Program-made: the position numbers and the translations under genes | Shown: positions 12,211 to 23,900 of the stretch, in pieces | Numbering within the stretch: position 1 is the first letter of the stretch | How the letters are laid out: each line of letters begins with the position of its first letter | From: Motacilla alba alba | Taxonomy: Eukaryota; Chordata; Aves; Passeriformes; Motacillidae | DNA: 64,000 bases | Direction: 5' to 3' | Assembly: GCF_015832195.1 (NCBI RefSeq) | Contig: NC_052032.1 | Coordinates: 10,607,589-10,671,588 of the forward strand | The notes under the pieces: generated by a model | What the model was told of the DNA's origin: nothing | The model's input: only the letters and a program-made list of their open reading frames with translations | Database searches by the model: none

Positions 12211-13200
12211 TTGTCTCTTTTCCCCATCACAAATAAACATAAAATATAGAAGGAAGAAAAAAAAATTGGTTTGGATTATTGATTAGAGTTTTGCTAATAA
12301 GAAATTAAATTTATCGACCACTGCCATTGTCTAGCTCTGCTTCCCCATGAGTTAGTTGGCAGCTGCAGGCGTGTTCAGCAGAGCTGTGGCTGGCCCAGGC
12401 TGGCAGCTGCTGCCTCGGGAGAAGGATGTTTAACCCTATTAGTCAGGTCATTTCGCTCTTTTTGTGGAGAGGTCAACAAAAAAGAATTCCTTTCTGAAGT
12501 CGACTTTCCCAGCTTTCCTTTTGAAAGTGAACGAATTGCATCAGCTTCTGAGCATGGTCCAGTGCCCACATGCTGTGTGTGAAGGTGGGAGCTGCTGCCA
12601 GGTGCTGAGCTGCCCTAGTGATAAATACGGTGTGGAAACTCTACCATGTTTTGGTTAATAGAATTTGCATAGACAGACCTGGGAGGGAGACCTGGCACAT
12701 CAGCTCCTGGGGGAGCTCTGGGAGAGACTCAACGCTCTAGGGGCTGGGAAGGGACATCCGAGGAGCTGAGTGTCCCCAGCCAGGAGCACTGGGAGGTGCC
12801 AGGTGACAGTGCCTCACCCCTCTGCCCCAGCTGGCTGCAGCCGCAGCCCTGCCCGTGTGCCAGGAGACATCCTGCAGGCAGCACAGCCCCTTCCCGGGCA
12901 CGGCGAGCTGGCCGTGGGGCTGGGACACGCATCCGGAGCGCGCCGCAGCGGGAGGCCGGCGAGGAAGCTCCCTGAGCTTTCCAGCATTGCCAGCCAGAGC
13001 AAAGCATTTGATGCGCAGGAATCACTGAATACTGAGCCTGTGGGTTGTGTGGCCTTTGGGAAGATGATAGCCGGGTCCCTGTGTGACTGCTGGCTCCGCT
13101 CACGGTGCTTTCCCACGCTGCAGAGTGCAGAGTGCAGTGCAGTTGCAGTACAAACATACACTTCTGTATATTAAGCATGTGCATTAATATATTATTATTA
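12211..13200. other. Non-coding DNA with octamer and GC-rich patch
   Basis: A perfect ATTTGCAT octamer lies at 12663-12670. A GC-rich patch at about 12740-12980 produces overlapping frames on both strands. No gene is recognised. Confidence 0.4.
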
Positions 13201-15060
13201 CTTGGACTAATAACAAATAGTAGTCAGTCAGTGAGATAAAAAAGGACAGAGTTCAATAGTAATTCGCAGACAGCTTAGCAATTACCCAGACAGCTTGCAG
13301 TCAGAAAAGCTGCTCAAATCTAGGATTACGAACTACACCGATGGCAGCTCTGCTGGGTGGGGTTTCACAGGACGATGTTTGCACATAGCTGTGGGACTTG
13401 GTTCCAGCACTCCTCCTGAGGAACTTCTCCTTTACAAGCCAGAGTCAACAACCGTAAAAAACCCTCTGAAAGCCAGGAGGCTGGTTTCCAGAACCAGTCA
13501 AAATTGTTAAGTATTGTTTTTTGTATCAGAAAGATGCCTGTGCTTGCAAGGATCTTGGAGATTTTCATCCTTAATGACATAAATCCCAAATTCATTTCTG
13601 TACAGTAATCAGCATCAAACCATATGTGGGGCAACGCGTATTTTGTGGTTTTGTTTTTAAAATCAGTGTGTTTTCTTGCTTTACGGGTGAAGGTGGCTTC
13701 TCCCCTCATTACCTTGGCTGGTTTCACTGATTCCTGTAGTGTTTTCTGTGCCCACCACCTGCCCTGTGCCAGCAGAAGGCTGAGGGAGCACTTAAGTCCC
13801 ATTGAAGCCTGGAGGCATAATCTCAAAACTTCTTTAGGAGCAGGGTCAGCAGAGCTGGCACCACTGTTCAGCACGCTCTGGGTGCAGGGGGTCATGGGGA
13901 TGCAGCAGACCTGGGGCTTGGGGGGCTCATCCACTGCTCCTGCTCCGCAGCACCAGCCCGGGAGGGGAGACTTCAGATACAAACCTTGCGTTTGAAGCAC
14001 TCGAATGTCAAAGGAGTGCTGTTGGATTTTTAGGGCAGGACATGATTTTTTTATGGGGTGCATTAAATTCTGCTCCTCCAGTGGGCGTTAAAGCCCCCTC
14101 ATCACTCGGCACGGAGGGGAGCGCTGGCTCGGGAGCAGGAGAGGCAGCTGCTAAGAGATTTCCATCTCAGCAGTCTCTTATGCCAGTAGCGTTGTGATTT
14201 GGGAATATAACAAGCCTTTGGGGACTCAAGTTAATAAATAACTGGTGTGCTCCCTTTCCTTCTCTCTGTGCCTGGCCCCAGTGCCATCTCAACCTGAGCA
14301 ATTATCAGTCCCTGGACTGATGGATTTGACATAAATTCATGCATTCTTTAAGCACTAAGCCTTCACAACAAATTTTGCTTTTAAGAGAGTGTTGAATGGA
14401 GAAAAGGTCACTTGGCTGGTTGAGTGTCTGCTCTCGGATGCTGGCAGTAAGTGCTGTGTTTGCAGTGCTGGATTTGATCCCCGTGGTTGGAGGGAGCCAG
14501 GTGCAGGGTCTGTATTTTGGTTCACATTTCTTCTGCCAGGGAGGAGGAGAGGGTAGCTTGGAATTATCTCCATGAATTCACACTTCCTTGCAGTCCTTTA
14601 AGCCTCTCTTGAGCTTCCATTGCAGTTTCTCTGTCCTCATCCCATTCCGTAGGTATGCAAGATGGAGTTTAGCAATGATGCCATAGCAACTATATCACAA
14701 TGCAGAAATTGTAATGGTTGAAATCTTCAAACTTGCATAACAAAGTTAATGGCAGCCTATCAGAAATGTACCTGCCACTATGCGTTTAGAAGTGGTTTTA
14801 AATTTAGCTTTAAATTTGCAAGCCAATAGACTGTTCTCAGGAATTCCAGAGCTGCCCCCGGGGAGCGAGAACACAGCTGTCCACGTGCTCTGCACCAGAA
14901 AACACATGGCTGGCAGGGGACAAAGCCTGCTGTGCCCCTGTGAGCCCAGTCCCCCGAGCCCTGGTGTGCAGCTGGAAATGGCATCCCGAAACGTTTGTTT
15001 GGATGCGTCCAGGATGAATCCATCCTCCTCCTCCTTAGCCGTGAAGTAGCGCAGGGTCAG
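13201..15060. other. Mixed single-copy DNA
   Basis: A minus-strand frame of 232 codons (13365-14063) crosses sequence of ordinary composition. Its product has no recognisable domain and opposing frames overlap it. About 14600-14830 is AT-rich and repeat-free. I call no gene. Confidence 0.4.
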
Positions 15061-15800
15061 CAGAGGAAGAAGAAGGGCAGGAAGGGCTGTTCTGTGTCCC
15101 TGGGCTTGTCCCCCTCCACGAGGGCCAGTCCGATTGGCACCGGGCGCTGCAGCTGGACATTGTCCTTTCCGCAGAGCCGTGCTGCCCGGGCTCCGCTCCT
15201 CCCCAGCCCGCGCCTCCGCCCTGCCCGTGGCTCTGGCTGCCGGTGCGGCGGCTCTGGAGTCGGTGGCAGCGGGCAGGCTGCGGTGGCGGTGCGGCTGCTG
15301 GCAGGTGCGGGTCTGCGGCACACAGCCCGTTCCAGCTGTGCCTGCGGCGGCAGCTCGGCTCCCGGGACGGCGGAGCCACCGCGGGCGCCGCGGCACTGGC
15401 GTATTGTTATCCTGAGAGACGGAAGCTGGAGGTGTTCTTGAGAGTGCCACCGCCGGCACCGGGCGAGTGACACCCTGGTGGCACCTCTGCTGGGTGGGGA
15501 GTCAGCTCTGTCAGTGCGAGCCCCGCGTCCCCGGGCACATCTCTCTGCCCGGTGCGGGGACTGCACCGCTGCCATGCGGGGAGAGGGGACGGCAGGGCCC
15601 CGCTGGGCTGGAGAGCCCACCGGCTGCAGCCCCGGCAGGGTTTGGGCCGCTGGGTGTCCGTGCACGGGAGGAGCGGCCGCGGCTCTGCCCCGGGGCTCTG
15701 CCTGCTCTGGGAGGCACGCAGCCGTGGGCATTCCCTGCTCCGGGCACAGTGTCCCTGTCCCTGCAGCGTGGGGACAGGTGGTGTCTTCGCTGGTGCTGCT
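15061..15800. promoter_or_regulatory. GC-rich, CpG-containing patch
   Basis: CpG density is highest at about 15130-15400, with GCGG and CCGC clusters, and GC content stays high to about 15780. Many frames of 75-237 codons overlap on both strands, none domain-like. It may be a CpG-rich regulatory element; no transcript structure can be proposed. Confidence 0.35.
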
Positions 15801-17500
15801 CTGGCACCGTCACAGCTTACATTCTGCTGCCAGCAGAAAAAGAGGATGTCTGGTTATTCTTGGAGTGGGCATCACGTAGGTTTTGTAGGATAACGGTGAA
15901 GTACTTGCACTGCGTTAAAAAAATTAACACACTTGTATTGCTACTGGAATTGGAGCCTGATTAGGATTGTTCCACTACTGTAGTTTTAGCTTTTAATTAC
16001 TTACTACATTACACAGTATCTACCAGTGCTAATAGAGTACAGAACTGTCATAGGTTTTGTTTTAAAGTACAGGACTGTGTGGTGCTTAATTGTGGAACAG
16101 TGTTGTTCAATTACATCTGAAAGTGTTTAATAAAGTATGGCACAGAACCGCAGATCGGAGTGGCATGTGTTAATTGGTGTCCGCGTCATTGACTCCATTT
16201 GGTTACGGCGGTGGCTGCGGCATGAGGACCGAGTGGCAGCCTGCCCACATGGAGCCTTCAGCCCCAGCTCTTATCCCTACCACTGGCACATGCCTGTGCT
16301 CTCCCACGTTTGCACAGATTTTCACACCATGCACACACATGGTGCTGTTACGAGGCATTGGTGGTTGCATCCCTGCCCTGCTCCAGGGCTGCTGCTCCCC
16401 ATTCTTGGCTGGCAGAGTTCTGTGGCCATGGCACAGGGAGCTCTGGACACGACCCAGAGAGCTGGTCTCTGTCTCCAGAAACAGCTCAGGACTCCCAAGC
16501 AAGTCTCCTGCTGCCTACCATTGCTTTTATCCTTTTGTCCCCCACCCCGAGGGGCTGAGCCGGCTCCCCCAGAGTGGGCTCTGCTGTCCAGAGCCAATTC
16601 CCAGATGCAAACAAAGTGGTGCTAACAGTTATTTCCTGAGTGCTGGTATATTTTATATCAATGTTCTACTTTTCTCCTGATTTCACTGAAATATTCTCTG
16701 GAAGTATTTCTTCTGGAATAAACATTTCAGCACATCAGGTTTGTTCCATAAGGGTTGATTGTCAAATTACAGCTTTCCTTCCTGTGAGTGCTGCGCTTTG
16801 GTGTGGGATCAAATTGCATTAGGTACTCTTTCCTCCCGTAGAAACACAGAATAATAGTGATATCTTTGTTGTATCATATTTCTGAATGAAAAATAATCAC
16901 AAACAGATTTTCCTGCGGTGTTGCTGCAGAGCAGGAATGCTTTCCCTGCCAGCCAGCCTCTCGAGATGGTGCTTGGCTGACCCAGGGTGTTTGGCTGGCG
17001 TCCCCTGCACAATTCAGTGTCCCTCGACATGCTCACCACACACACTTTCTATATTTTCTTGCCTGTGGTCCTGGAAGCCACCTAGCATGCAGGTCATGTG
17101 CCCTTAATTTTCATTATGAATGGAGAGTAAAACGTGAAGGTTATTGCCTGGCAGTACAAATGCACTGGTTTTTTTTATTTAGAAGCTCTATTAGAAGTGT
17201 CAGGAGTCCCATAACAAAGCCAGGCAAATATCCGCAGAGACACCTTGTTGAGAAAGGCAACTTGGTTCTAAAAGGTTTGAATATGAATGTGGTTGTTTCT
17301 AATCAAGCGGTCCTTGAAAAGAATTCCCCGCTAGTAGTTACCTCTTTCTTTTTTTTAACCTTTTTCCTTGTAATCTGTCTGTTTCTCTCCTCAGGAAATG
17401 CTCCTCATGCCAGCCTGCAATGGGCGGGAGGGAGGCACAGCCAGGAGGGGAGAGTGGGGCCAGGGGGAAGCCCCACATCTAAATATCTCCACATCCAGAA
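15801..17500. other. Mixed non-coding DNA
   Basis: About 15880-16200 is AT-rich and repeat-free; 16200-16620 is moderately GC-rich with compositional frames only. At 17340-17396 a long pyrimidine tract ends in CTCCTCAG, a good 3' splice-site match, but no partner exon is identifiable. Confidence 0.4.
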
Positions 17501-17508
17501 GTGTAGCT

Positions 17509-17552
17509 CAGGATTCAGGATGGATATGGTCAGGATTCAGGATGGATATGGT
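17509..17552. repeat. 22-bp exact tandem duplication
   Basis: Two identical 22-bp copies, 17509-17530 and 17531-17552, both starting CAGGATTCAGG. A third copy begins with CAG and stops. Confidence 0.9.
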
Positions 17553-19690
17553 CAGAAAACTGCTCTCTTTCTAAACTGAGGAGCCTGGGAAAAGTGGGCC
17601 AATTTGGGGGCTTTGGGGACCACATCAGAGGGACCTGCTGGAATGACACAGATGTCTTGGACAAAACTGAATCCTTTGATTTAGGGCAGGAAAATGGATA
17701 TATTTTGGACTTTGTCTATTGTGGACAAATGCATCCAGACATGTGGGACTCGCAGGCTGGTGCTAATGTCTGCAGCGGATGCTCCCTTACCCTAAGCAGG
17801 CAGCCCCAAGGTTTCCCTGGCACCAGCACGGTGTCCCCATCCCCCTGGGAACCCTGCTGCCAAGTGGGGAACGTGCTCACGTTTGAGCCAGACGGCAGAT
17901 GAAAAATGAAGTCCTCAATACTTTCCCTTTCCAGGGTGTATTTATTCCAGCTCAGCAGTGACCGTTGTGGCCGTGGTAACCTGCACAGCTTGGGACCAGG
18001 GGAGGACAGGGACACCCCGGGAACTGCCCTGTCTTGGCCACGTGTGGCAGTTCCTGAAATTCGCCCAAGCTCACGTTCCAGTGCCACGCACGGCTCCACG
18101 TTAATAACATGACCAGTGCCACGATGGCATGGGCAGGCCTGGGCCTCGGTGGGCGAGGGCAGGGGTTCCTCTGGAGAGGGGTGAAGTGCCCGACACAGCT
18201 GTGCCCTGTCCCTCCTGCTGGACTCCCGTGGGGCACGGGGCCGGGGTGCTGTCCCCTGACCGTGCTCCCAGGGCTCATCTTGGCTCCAGTGCCTTCAGCG
18301 CACTTACAAAGTCTCCCTTCTTTTTCTTTTTTTTGTGAATTGTCAGTGTTTTTTCCCTCTACGAACCTGTAGCATCTGGCAGCAGGAAAGTACAGTAGGA
18401 CTCGCTGGCACTGTGGTGTAGAGCCTCGAAGAATTCCGTATTGTGACAACACATCAAAATAAATTGCTGTCAACAGACCAAAACACCAAGTGCTGTGATT
18501 CTGTCTGACGTGTGAAGACTCAGACAGGCTGTCTTGACAAGTTGTGGTGGAGCACCTGCAATTGGCAGAAGACAGTGATATAAATCTGATTTGCCTGATA
18601 TGCAGCACCTAGATATCGTTAATGTTGGTGACAATAACTCTGCATAACATTCCCCAGACATAGATCTGATTTTTTGTCTATTACTTGTGTTGTTTTTTGT
18701 CACTCTCTGATCCTGGCTCTGCTTCTTTTCCCTGCTCAGGGTCTACCTAGGAATTGCTTGGAATAATAAACCGTGTTAAGAAAGGTAATAACAAATTAGG
18801 GTTTAGTTCAGCCTTTTCTTGAGTGGGAAAAGGCAGCGCTTGGCCCAGCTGCTCAAGGCAAAGGATACACCATGAAATTTTATTTTACACTAATCATAAA
18901 AACAATCACAGTGGAAGTTGTATTAATTCCCCCACTCACAGCCCAAACATTTAAAATAGCAGGTTCAATGCCAGGAGCTGCAGTAAATCTTTTCTGAAAC
19001 GTCTGCGGTTTTAAACTCCTGGAAGAGGAGCGGGATCGTTGAATAGGCGGTTAATTTTTACCTTTCATTATCAATAAATGGTAATTCTTTACAGTAGCAT
19101 ATATCACAGCTGGTTTATGAAGGTGTGAGACATACCTTGGCTCTGGAGTTTAATTGCTGGGAGTTCAGGCTGTCGTGTGTGCAGCAGCCCTTCCTCAGGG
19201 CACCGGTGGGACGGGGTTCATCTGGCACGGCAGGTACCGCAACACGGCGGCCCGTGGGAACTGGAATTGCTCCTGCTCGCTGTTCCTGTGCGCTTGCACT
19301 CCAGGGATTTGAGACATGTTTGCAGTCACCAAGGATGCTGTTTTGCTGGTGACTCTTGGCTTCGGGGCTGGAGCATCCCCAGTGCGGGCTGGGGCCGGTG
19401 CAGGGCAGGTCCTGGCTCGGAGCCGGGCAGGCGCGTGTCCCGCCCGGGCTGGCCTGGGGACGGTGCCAGGCTCGGGGAGCCACCAGGGCTGGGGTCAGCC
19501 CGGCGAGGACACTGACTCGAGGCACTGTGGAGGGCTGCAGAGCTCCTGGTCTCAGGGTTTGTTTTTGCCAAACATTCGGGAACTCCTCTGGCAGCAAACT
19601 TGGGCGATGTCACCGTCCAGGCCGAGGGGCTGCAAGAGCAGGAAAGAGGTTTTTGAAATTACCATTCATTCTTGTCTGTATTGTTATTTT
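17553..19690. other. Mixed non-coding DNA
   Basis: GC-rich stretches at about 17740-18300 and 19180-19640 alternate with AT-rich DNA at 18380-19120. Frames of up to 218 codons overlap on both strands without recognisable domains. No repeats are seen. Confidence 0.4.
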
Positions 19691-20100
19691 ATCCCTTAAA
19701 GGCTGCTAATGAGAAATAGAGCCTCATTATGATTTTAAGGATGAGAGAGGAAGGCTTTTAATTAATGATATGTAAATGGTCTTGAATTGATTATGTTAGA
19801 ATATCAAGAGAGATGGGTAGAAGCTGTGGTGTAATATATTTTAATTAAGAATTAATTAAAAATGATGGCAATTTCATAAAGCCTCACAGAAAATAGTGGA
19901 ATTTACTTTCTGTCAGGAGTAAATTAGCCAGTGATTAAATAAAGGGCCTGCATTAATAGTGGAGTTATTTTTAAACTGTGCTATGAAGAATTGTGTAATT
20001 TTCCCTAAATAAGTAAAATAAAAATGTAATGTTTGCAAACAAGTTTTGGAAATGACAGAAGAATGAAAACTTAGTTTTCTGCCCTCCTTTTGCTACGATC
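19691..20100. promoter_or_regulatory. AT-rich block dense in homeodomain sites
   Basis: The block has many TAAT/ATTA cores, a TGTTTGCAAAC forkhead-like motif near 20030, and the dyad at 19839-19861 listed separately. No simple repeat explains the AT content. It is a good candidate enhancer by motif content, untested by alignment. Confidence 0.4.
19839..19861. promoter_or_regulatory. 10-bp perfect dyad of TAATTA sites
   Basis: TTTTAATTAA (19839-19848) and its exact reverse complement TTAATTAAAA (19852-19861) are separated by GAA. Each arm contains a TAATTA core, which suits cooperative binding of two homeodomain proteins. Sequence symmetry is observed; binding is inference. Confidence 0.5.
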
Positions 20101-21423
20101 CTTTGGAGAGTGGCTTGCAGGGGCTGGTGGAGGGTACAATGTGTGGTTATAACCCCGGGGCTGTGGTGGTGCAGGGCCTCGGTGGGCGCGGCGGGAGCGA
20201 CCTGCCTCGGGTACCCCCAGAGCTGCTCCTGCTGTGCCCAGCACCCCCAGCCCAGGTGGAGGCTCCTGCAGTGCTCACACATCTCTGGATCTGCTGCTGG
20301 GAGTGCTCTGTGCTGGAGCATGGCAGCTGCTTCTGCTCTTCCTGTGCTGTGGGACCATCCAGTGCCGTGGCTGGCCGTGGCTGTCTGTGCCCAGGCTTGG
20401 GCTCCCATTCCCAGCTCCCTGGTTGGGAGCAGACCCTGCAGGTCACTGGGGTGGTGCTGGCATCCTCCACAGCCCTGAAGGACCCCAGGTGCCACGGCTG
20501 TCCCCTCGGGGTGAGCAGGGAAGTGTCCCTGAACCTTCCGTCTTGGAACACCTCTGGGAAACCTCAGCTGGGCTTTCCTGCCCCCAGCACCACCCTGGCC
20601 AGGGACATCCACCCACCTCCGCCCCGTGCAGGTGGCACAGTGGGGCTGGCCCAGTGGGGACAGCTGCTCTGCTGCTGGGGAGCCGTGGGGGGACCCTGTG
20701 CCTCACCCCTCTGTGGGCACCTGCGAGGGAAGGTCAGCCCCGGGGCTCGCCCGGCGTGTGCCCCATCTCCAGGACACATCTGGGGGTGGGGAGCTGCTGC
20801 ACACCTGGGGAACAGACCAGGCTGCTTGTAAGAACCCTGCAGGGGCTTCCGTGGGTCGGGGAGGCCCCGGGCTGGGGCAGTGCCCCCATGCTGGCGTGTT
20901 CCACGAGTTCCACGGCCTGGCACATGCTCTGCTGTAAATGGGCTTTATGCACTTGTTTAGGCTGCTGCTCACTAAAGAGCATTGCCATGGCAACTGCTCC
21001 GTCACATGCTGTACACTCACGCTGTCGCCGAGATAAAGAGCACATTTTAAAGCAGCATATTCTTAATGTCGATGTCCTAAAATGCAATTTTTGATGATTA
21101 TTATTATTTTTCTGGGAGAATATTTGTGATAAGCGACCATGTCTCCTCAGTGTCTCTTAACTCCTTTTACTACTACTCTGCTGGCGGAGGACCGTGTGCC
21201 TGCTGTAATTTCGTTTTCATTTGTAGATTTCCACACAGACATCGTGAAATATTTGTTAGTTCAAATCACAGTGTGGGGCCTCGTGTCAATGGGATGCGGG
21301 CGCTTCTGTGGCGTTCAGCAGAGTGGGGCTCTGTGCTGCTCCCAGCGTGGTGGTGCCAGTGCCTGACACAGGACCCTGCAGCCGAGCCTCTCCCAGCCTG
21401 CAGGAGAGCAGGGCCTGGGCAGC
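20101..21423. other. GC-rich patch then AT-rich segment
   Basis: GC-rich DNA from about 20110 to 20900 yields frames of 242 and 286 codons on plus and 213 on minus. They overlap each other and contain no domain I know. About 20940-21260 is AT-richer and repeat-free. Confidence 0.4.
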
Positions 21424-21659
21424 TGGCACGGCCACCGTGCCCCAAGGGACAGTGTCCCACAGGAGAGCACACCCTGTGCAGGTGGCACGGCCACCGTGCC
21501 CCAAGGGACAGTGTCCCACAGGAGAGCACACCCTGTGCAGGTGGCACGGCCACCGTGCCCCAAGGGACAGTGTCCCACAGGAGAGCACACCCTGTGCAGG
21601 TGGCACGGCCACCGTGCCCCAAGGGACAGTGTCCCACAGGAGAGGACACCCTGTGCTCC
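21424..21659. repeat. 59-bp minisatellite, 4 nearly identical units
   Basis: Units start at 21424, 21483, 21542 and 21601. Near-identity implies recent expansion or homogenisation. Most of each unit lies in dyads: GGCACGG/CCGTGCC around CCA, GGGAC/GTCCC around AGT, and CACAGG/CCTGTG around 9 nt. The period is not a multiple of three, so the same peptide rotates through all frames; no gene is implied. Confidence 0.95.
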
Positions 21660-23590
21660 TTGGATCAGCTCAGCCTCTGTGCCCGGCTGCCCTGTGGCCA
21701 GGCCCTCCCACACCAAAGGTTCTGTCTGGGAAAAGGCTCCCAGTGCAGCCCCCCAAGGTGTGTCCTGCCTGCATTTACACCCGGGGTGATTGAAGCCCCA
21801 GCCTTTGCTCCTTTGGTATTTTGCTGAGAATGAGAGGCTTACGGGCAGCTCTTGGAAGACACAGCTCCACAGTCCGCTTGCACAGGGCAGGGATGGAACG
21901 AGTGTGTTCCTAACAAACTTTGTTTTTTCTCTAAGCTGCTTTTATGTGACTGTGACCAGGACGTGTGTGGGAGCTCAGTCCCTGCAGTCAGCTGGGGCAG
22001 GGCTCGAGCTGTGCTGGCAGGTAGGGCTGGACACTCCTGCTCTCCGGTGGCACACGCATTGCTGGGAAGATTAGTTCCATTTCCTACAGTTAATAACTCA
22101 GCATCCCTGTGCACATGGGCACCAGAATAAAAGAGGGGAAAGGGCATTTTTGGAACAGAGGACTTCAGTCAGCTGGCTTATCGGAGCTGGAGGAGTGTTA
22201 CAGGGGCTGGAAACTACCTTAGAATTAACTTCATTGGGTTTTAGATCAGAACTCATCTCCTCTGGAAAAAACATGCATATAATCCCCATTGTGTGTCTCA
22301 TCATAATCCTCCTCCTCGTCTTTCAAAGGCAGTGAAAGGTACAGAACAGCAGCAGTGCTCCCAGAATAGCGGAAATTTTCTGTAGGATTTTGTGGTTTGT
22401 CATATGTGTGGGCACCTGCCAGGCCCCCACGCTCCCCCGCTCCGCATGTGACGTCCTGACAGCGGGGCTTGCTCGCAAACCATCCCTCGTTCCCAGCTAA
22501 AAAGCCTGAAAGAATTAACATTTCCTCACAATTTCCAACCATCTTAATTGCTTGCCCGATATTCTGTCTCAATATTAGCTGCCCAAATCATGTTGGGATT
22601 TTCCAGACACAACTTCTGGCCAGTTTGTTAGCCTAGGGACTAAAAAGGAAGTATAAAATCAAAGTAAAAATTGCTGCCACGCTCTGGGTGATATTCCAGC
22701 TCAGCTGGAAGTGCAGGTAGCTCCTTGTGCCCAGTGCCAAAGGCACGAGGAGGGACAGGGAGGCAATGCCACACTGGAAGCACCGGCACACACTGTGCAT
22801 GTGCACGTGTGCCCCAGGAGCCACAGCTCTGCTGAAGTTCCAGCCCATGTCCTGCCCCTGCCCTGCCCCAGTGCCCCCGGCGGTGGGAGCAGGGCTGGGG
22901 ACAGGCAGCACAGCCTCAGTCCCCGGCCCCTGGCCCCAGCAGCCAGCCCTCGGGAGCTGTGCAGCCAGGCTGTTCACACCAGGATGCTCCTGCACATTAA
23001 CATGCCGGGCGTGAGATATCTGTATCATCTCGCCCCCATCCTGCCGTACTGACTGCAGGAAAAGGCCATTTTTTATCAGTTTCTGCTTTAGTGAAGCAAA
23101 AGGTCCTTTGGTTCCCATCCACCGTCTCGAAATGCAGAGTGTGTCATTGAAGAAAGCTCACGGGTCAATCAAATGCCCCTGGAACTTTCTTTCCCAGCCA
23201 GGACATCTCCATCCTTCTGGCTGCAGGAGCTGGAACAAAAGCCCAGCCTGGCTCTGGGTAGTTTACGCTGTACCACAAATGGCCAATAAAGGTTTGTCAT
23301 AACAGGAGCTCCGTAAGCAGAAGGACACGGGCGATAGTTTACTGCTCTCGTGCTGTCTGGTGCCATTCATTAGCAGGTTCCATGCAAGTAATGAAATTTT
23401 ACAGGTTGATCATTTAAATGCAGGTTAGAATTAATTTTGATGATCCGACTGGAAAAGTATCAGATGCTGGTCAGTCTGCCTTTTTCCCCCAAGTCATACA
23501 CCGAGTGACAGCAGGCCCAACACCCCGATTAGGCAGTAGTTTACTCATCAGAAGGTTATTAATCACAGGGGCTTTGACCCCAGTGTGGGG
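21660..23590. other. Mixed non-coding DNA
   Basis: A minus-strand frame at 22246-22572 contains an acidic stretch but no domain I recognise. About 22700-22960 is GC-rich; 23090-23580 is AT-richer and repeat-free. No gene is supported. Confidence 0.4.
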
Positions 23591-23900
23591 GGACGGATGG
23601 AGGGGCTTGGGTGGAAAGGGAGCACGGCCGCGGCGCTACGGCGTCATCCCTGCCGGTGCTTCCATTGCTCGTGCCCTGAACCCTCGGCGTGCTAGAGGAG
23701 AGCTGCAGCAGGTCTCCCTCTCCCTTTGTTCTGGGATGAGCACACGGCTGCTCTCGCAGCGCTGGTGATCAATGAGCGGCGCCGGGAATCACACCGGCGT
23801 GGAGGGAGCGAGCCGCAGGGCCTTCCCCCGAGAGCGCCCATTGCAGCGCCGCGCCTCCGAGCCAGCGAGGAGGGAGACAGACGGGTTGTTTGAGAAAATT
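23591..23900. promoter_or_regulatory. Short CpG-containing patch
   Basis: Scattered CpG clusters (GGCCGCGGCGC, GGCGCCG, GCAGCGCCGCGCC) sit within otherwise ordinary DNA. It may be regulatory; there is no promoter motif or exon evidence. Confidence 0.3.

Noticed and set aside
13365..14063. 232-codon minus-strand frame
   Set aside because: No domain, no start or splice support, and an overlapping plus frame of 123 codons.
20103..21094. Frames of 242 and 286 codons (+) and 213 codons (-)
   Set aside because: They overlap each other in GC-rich DNA, look random and lack any recognisable domain.
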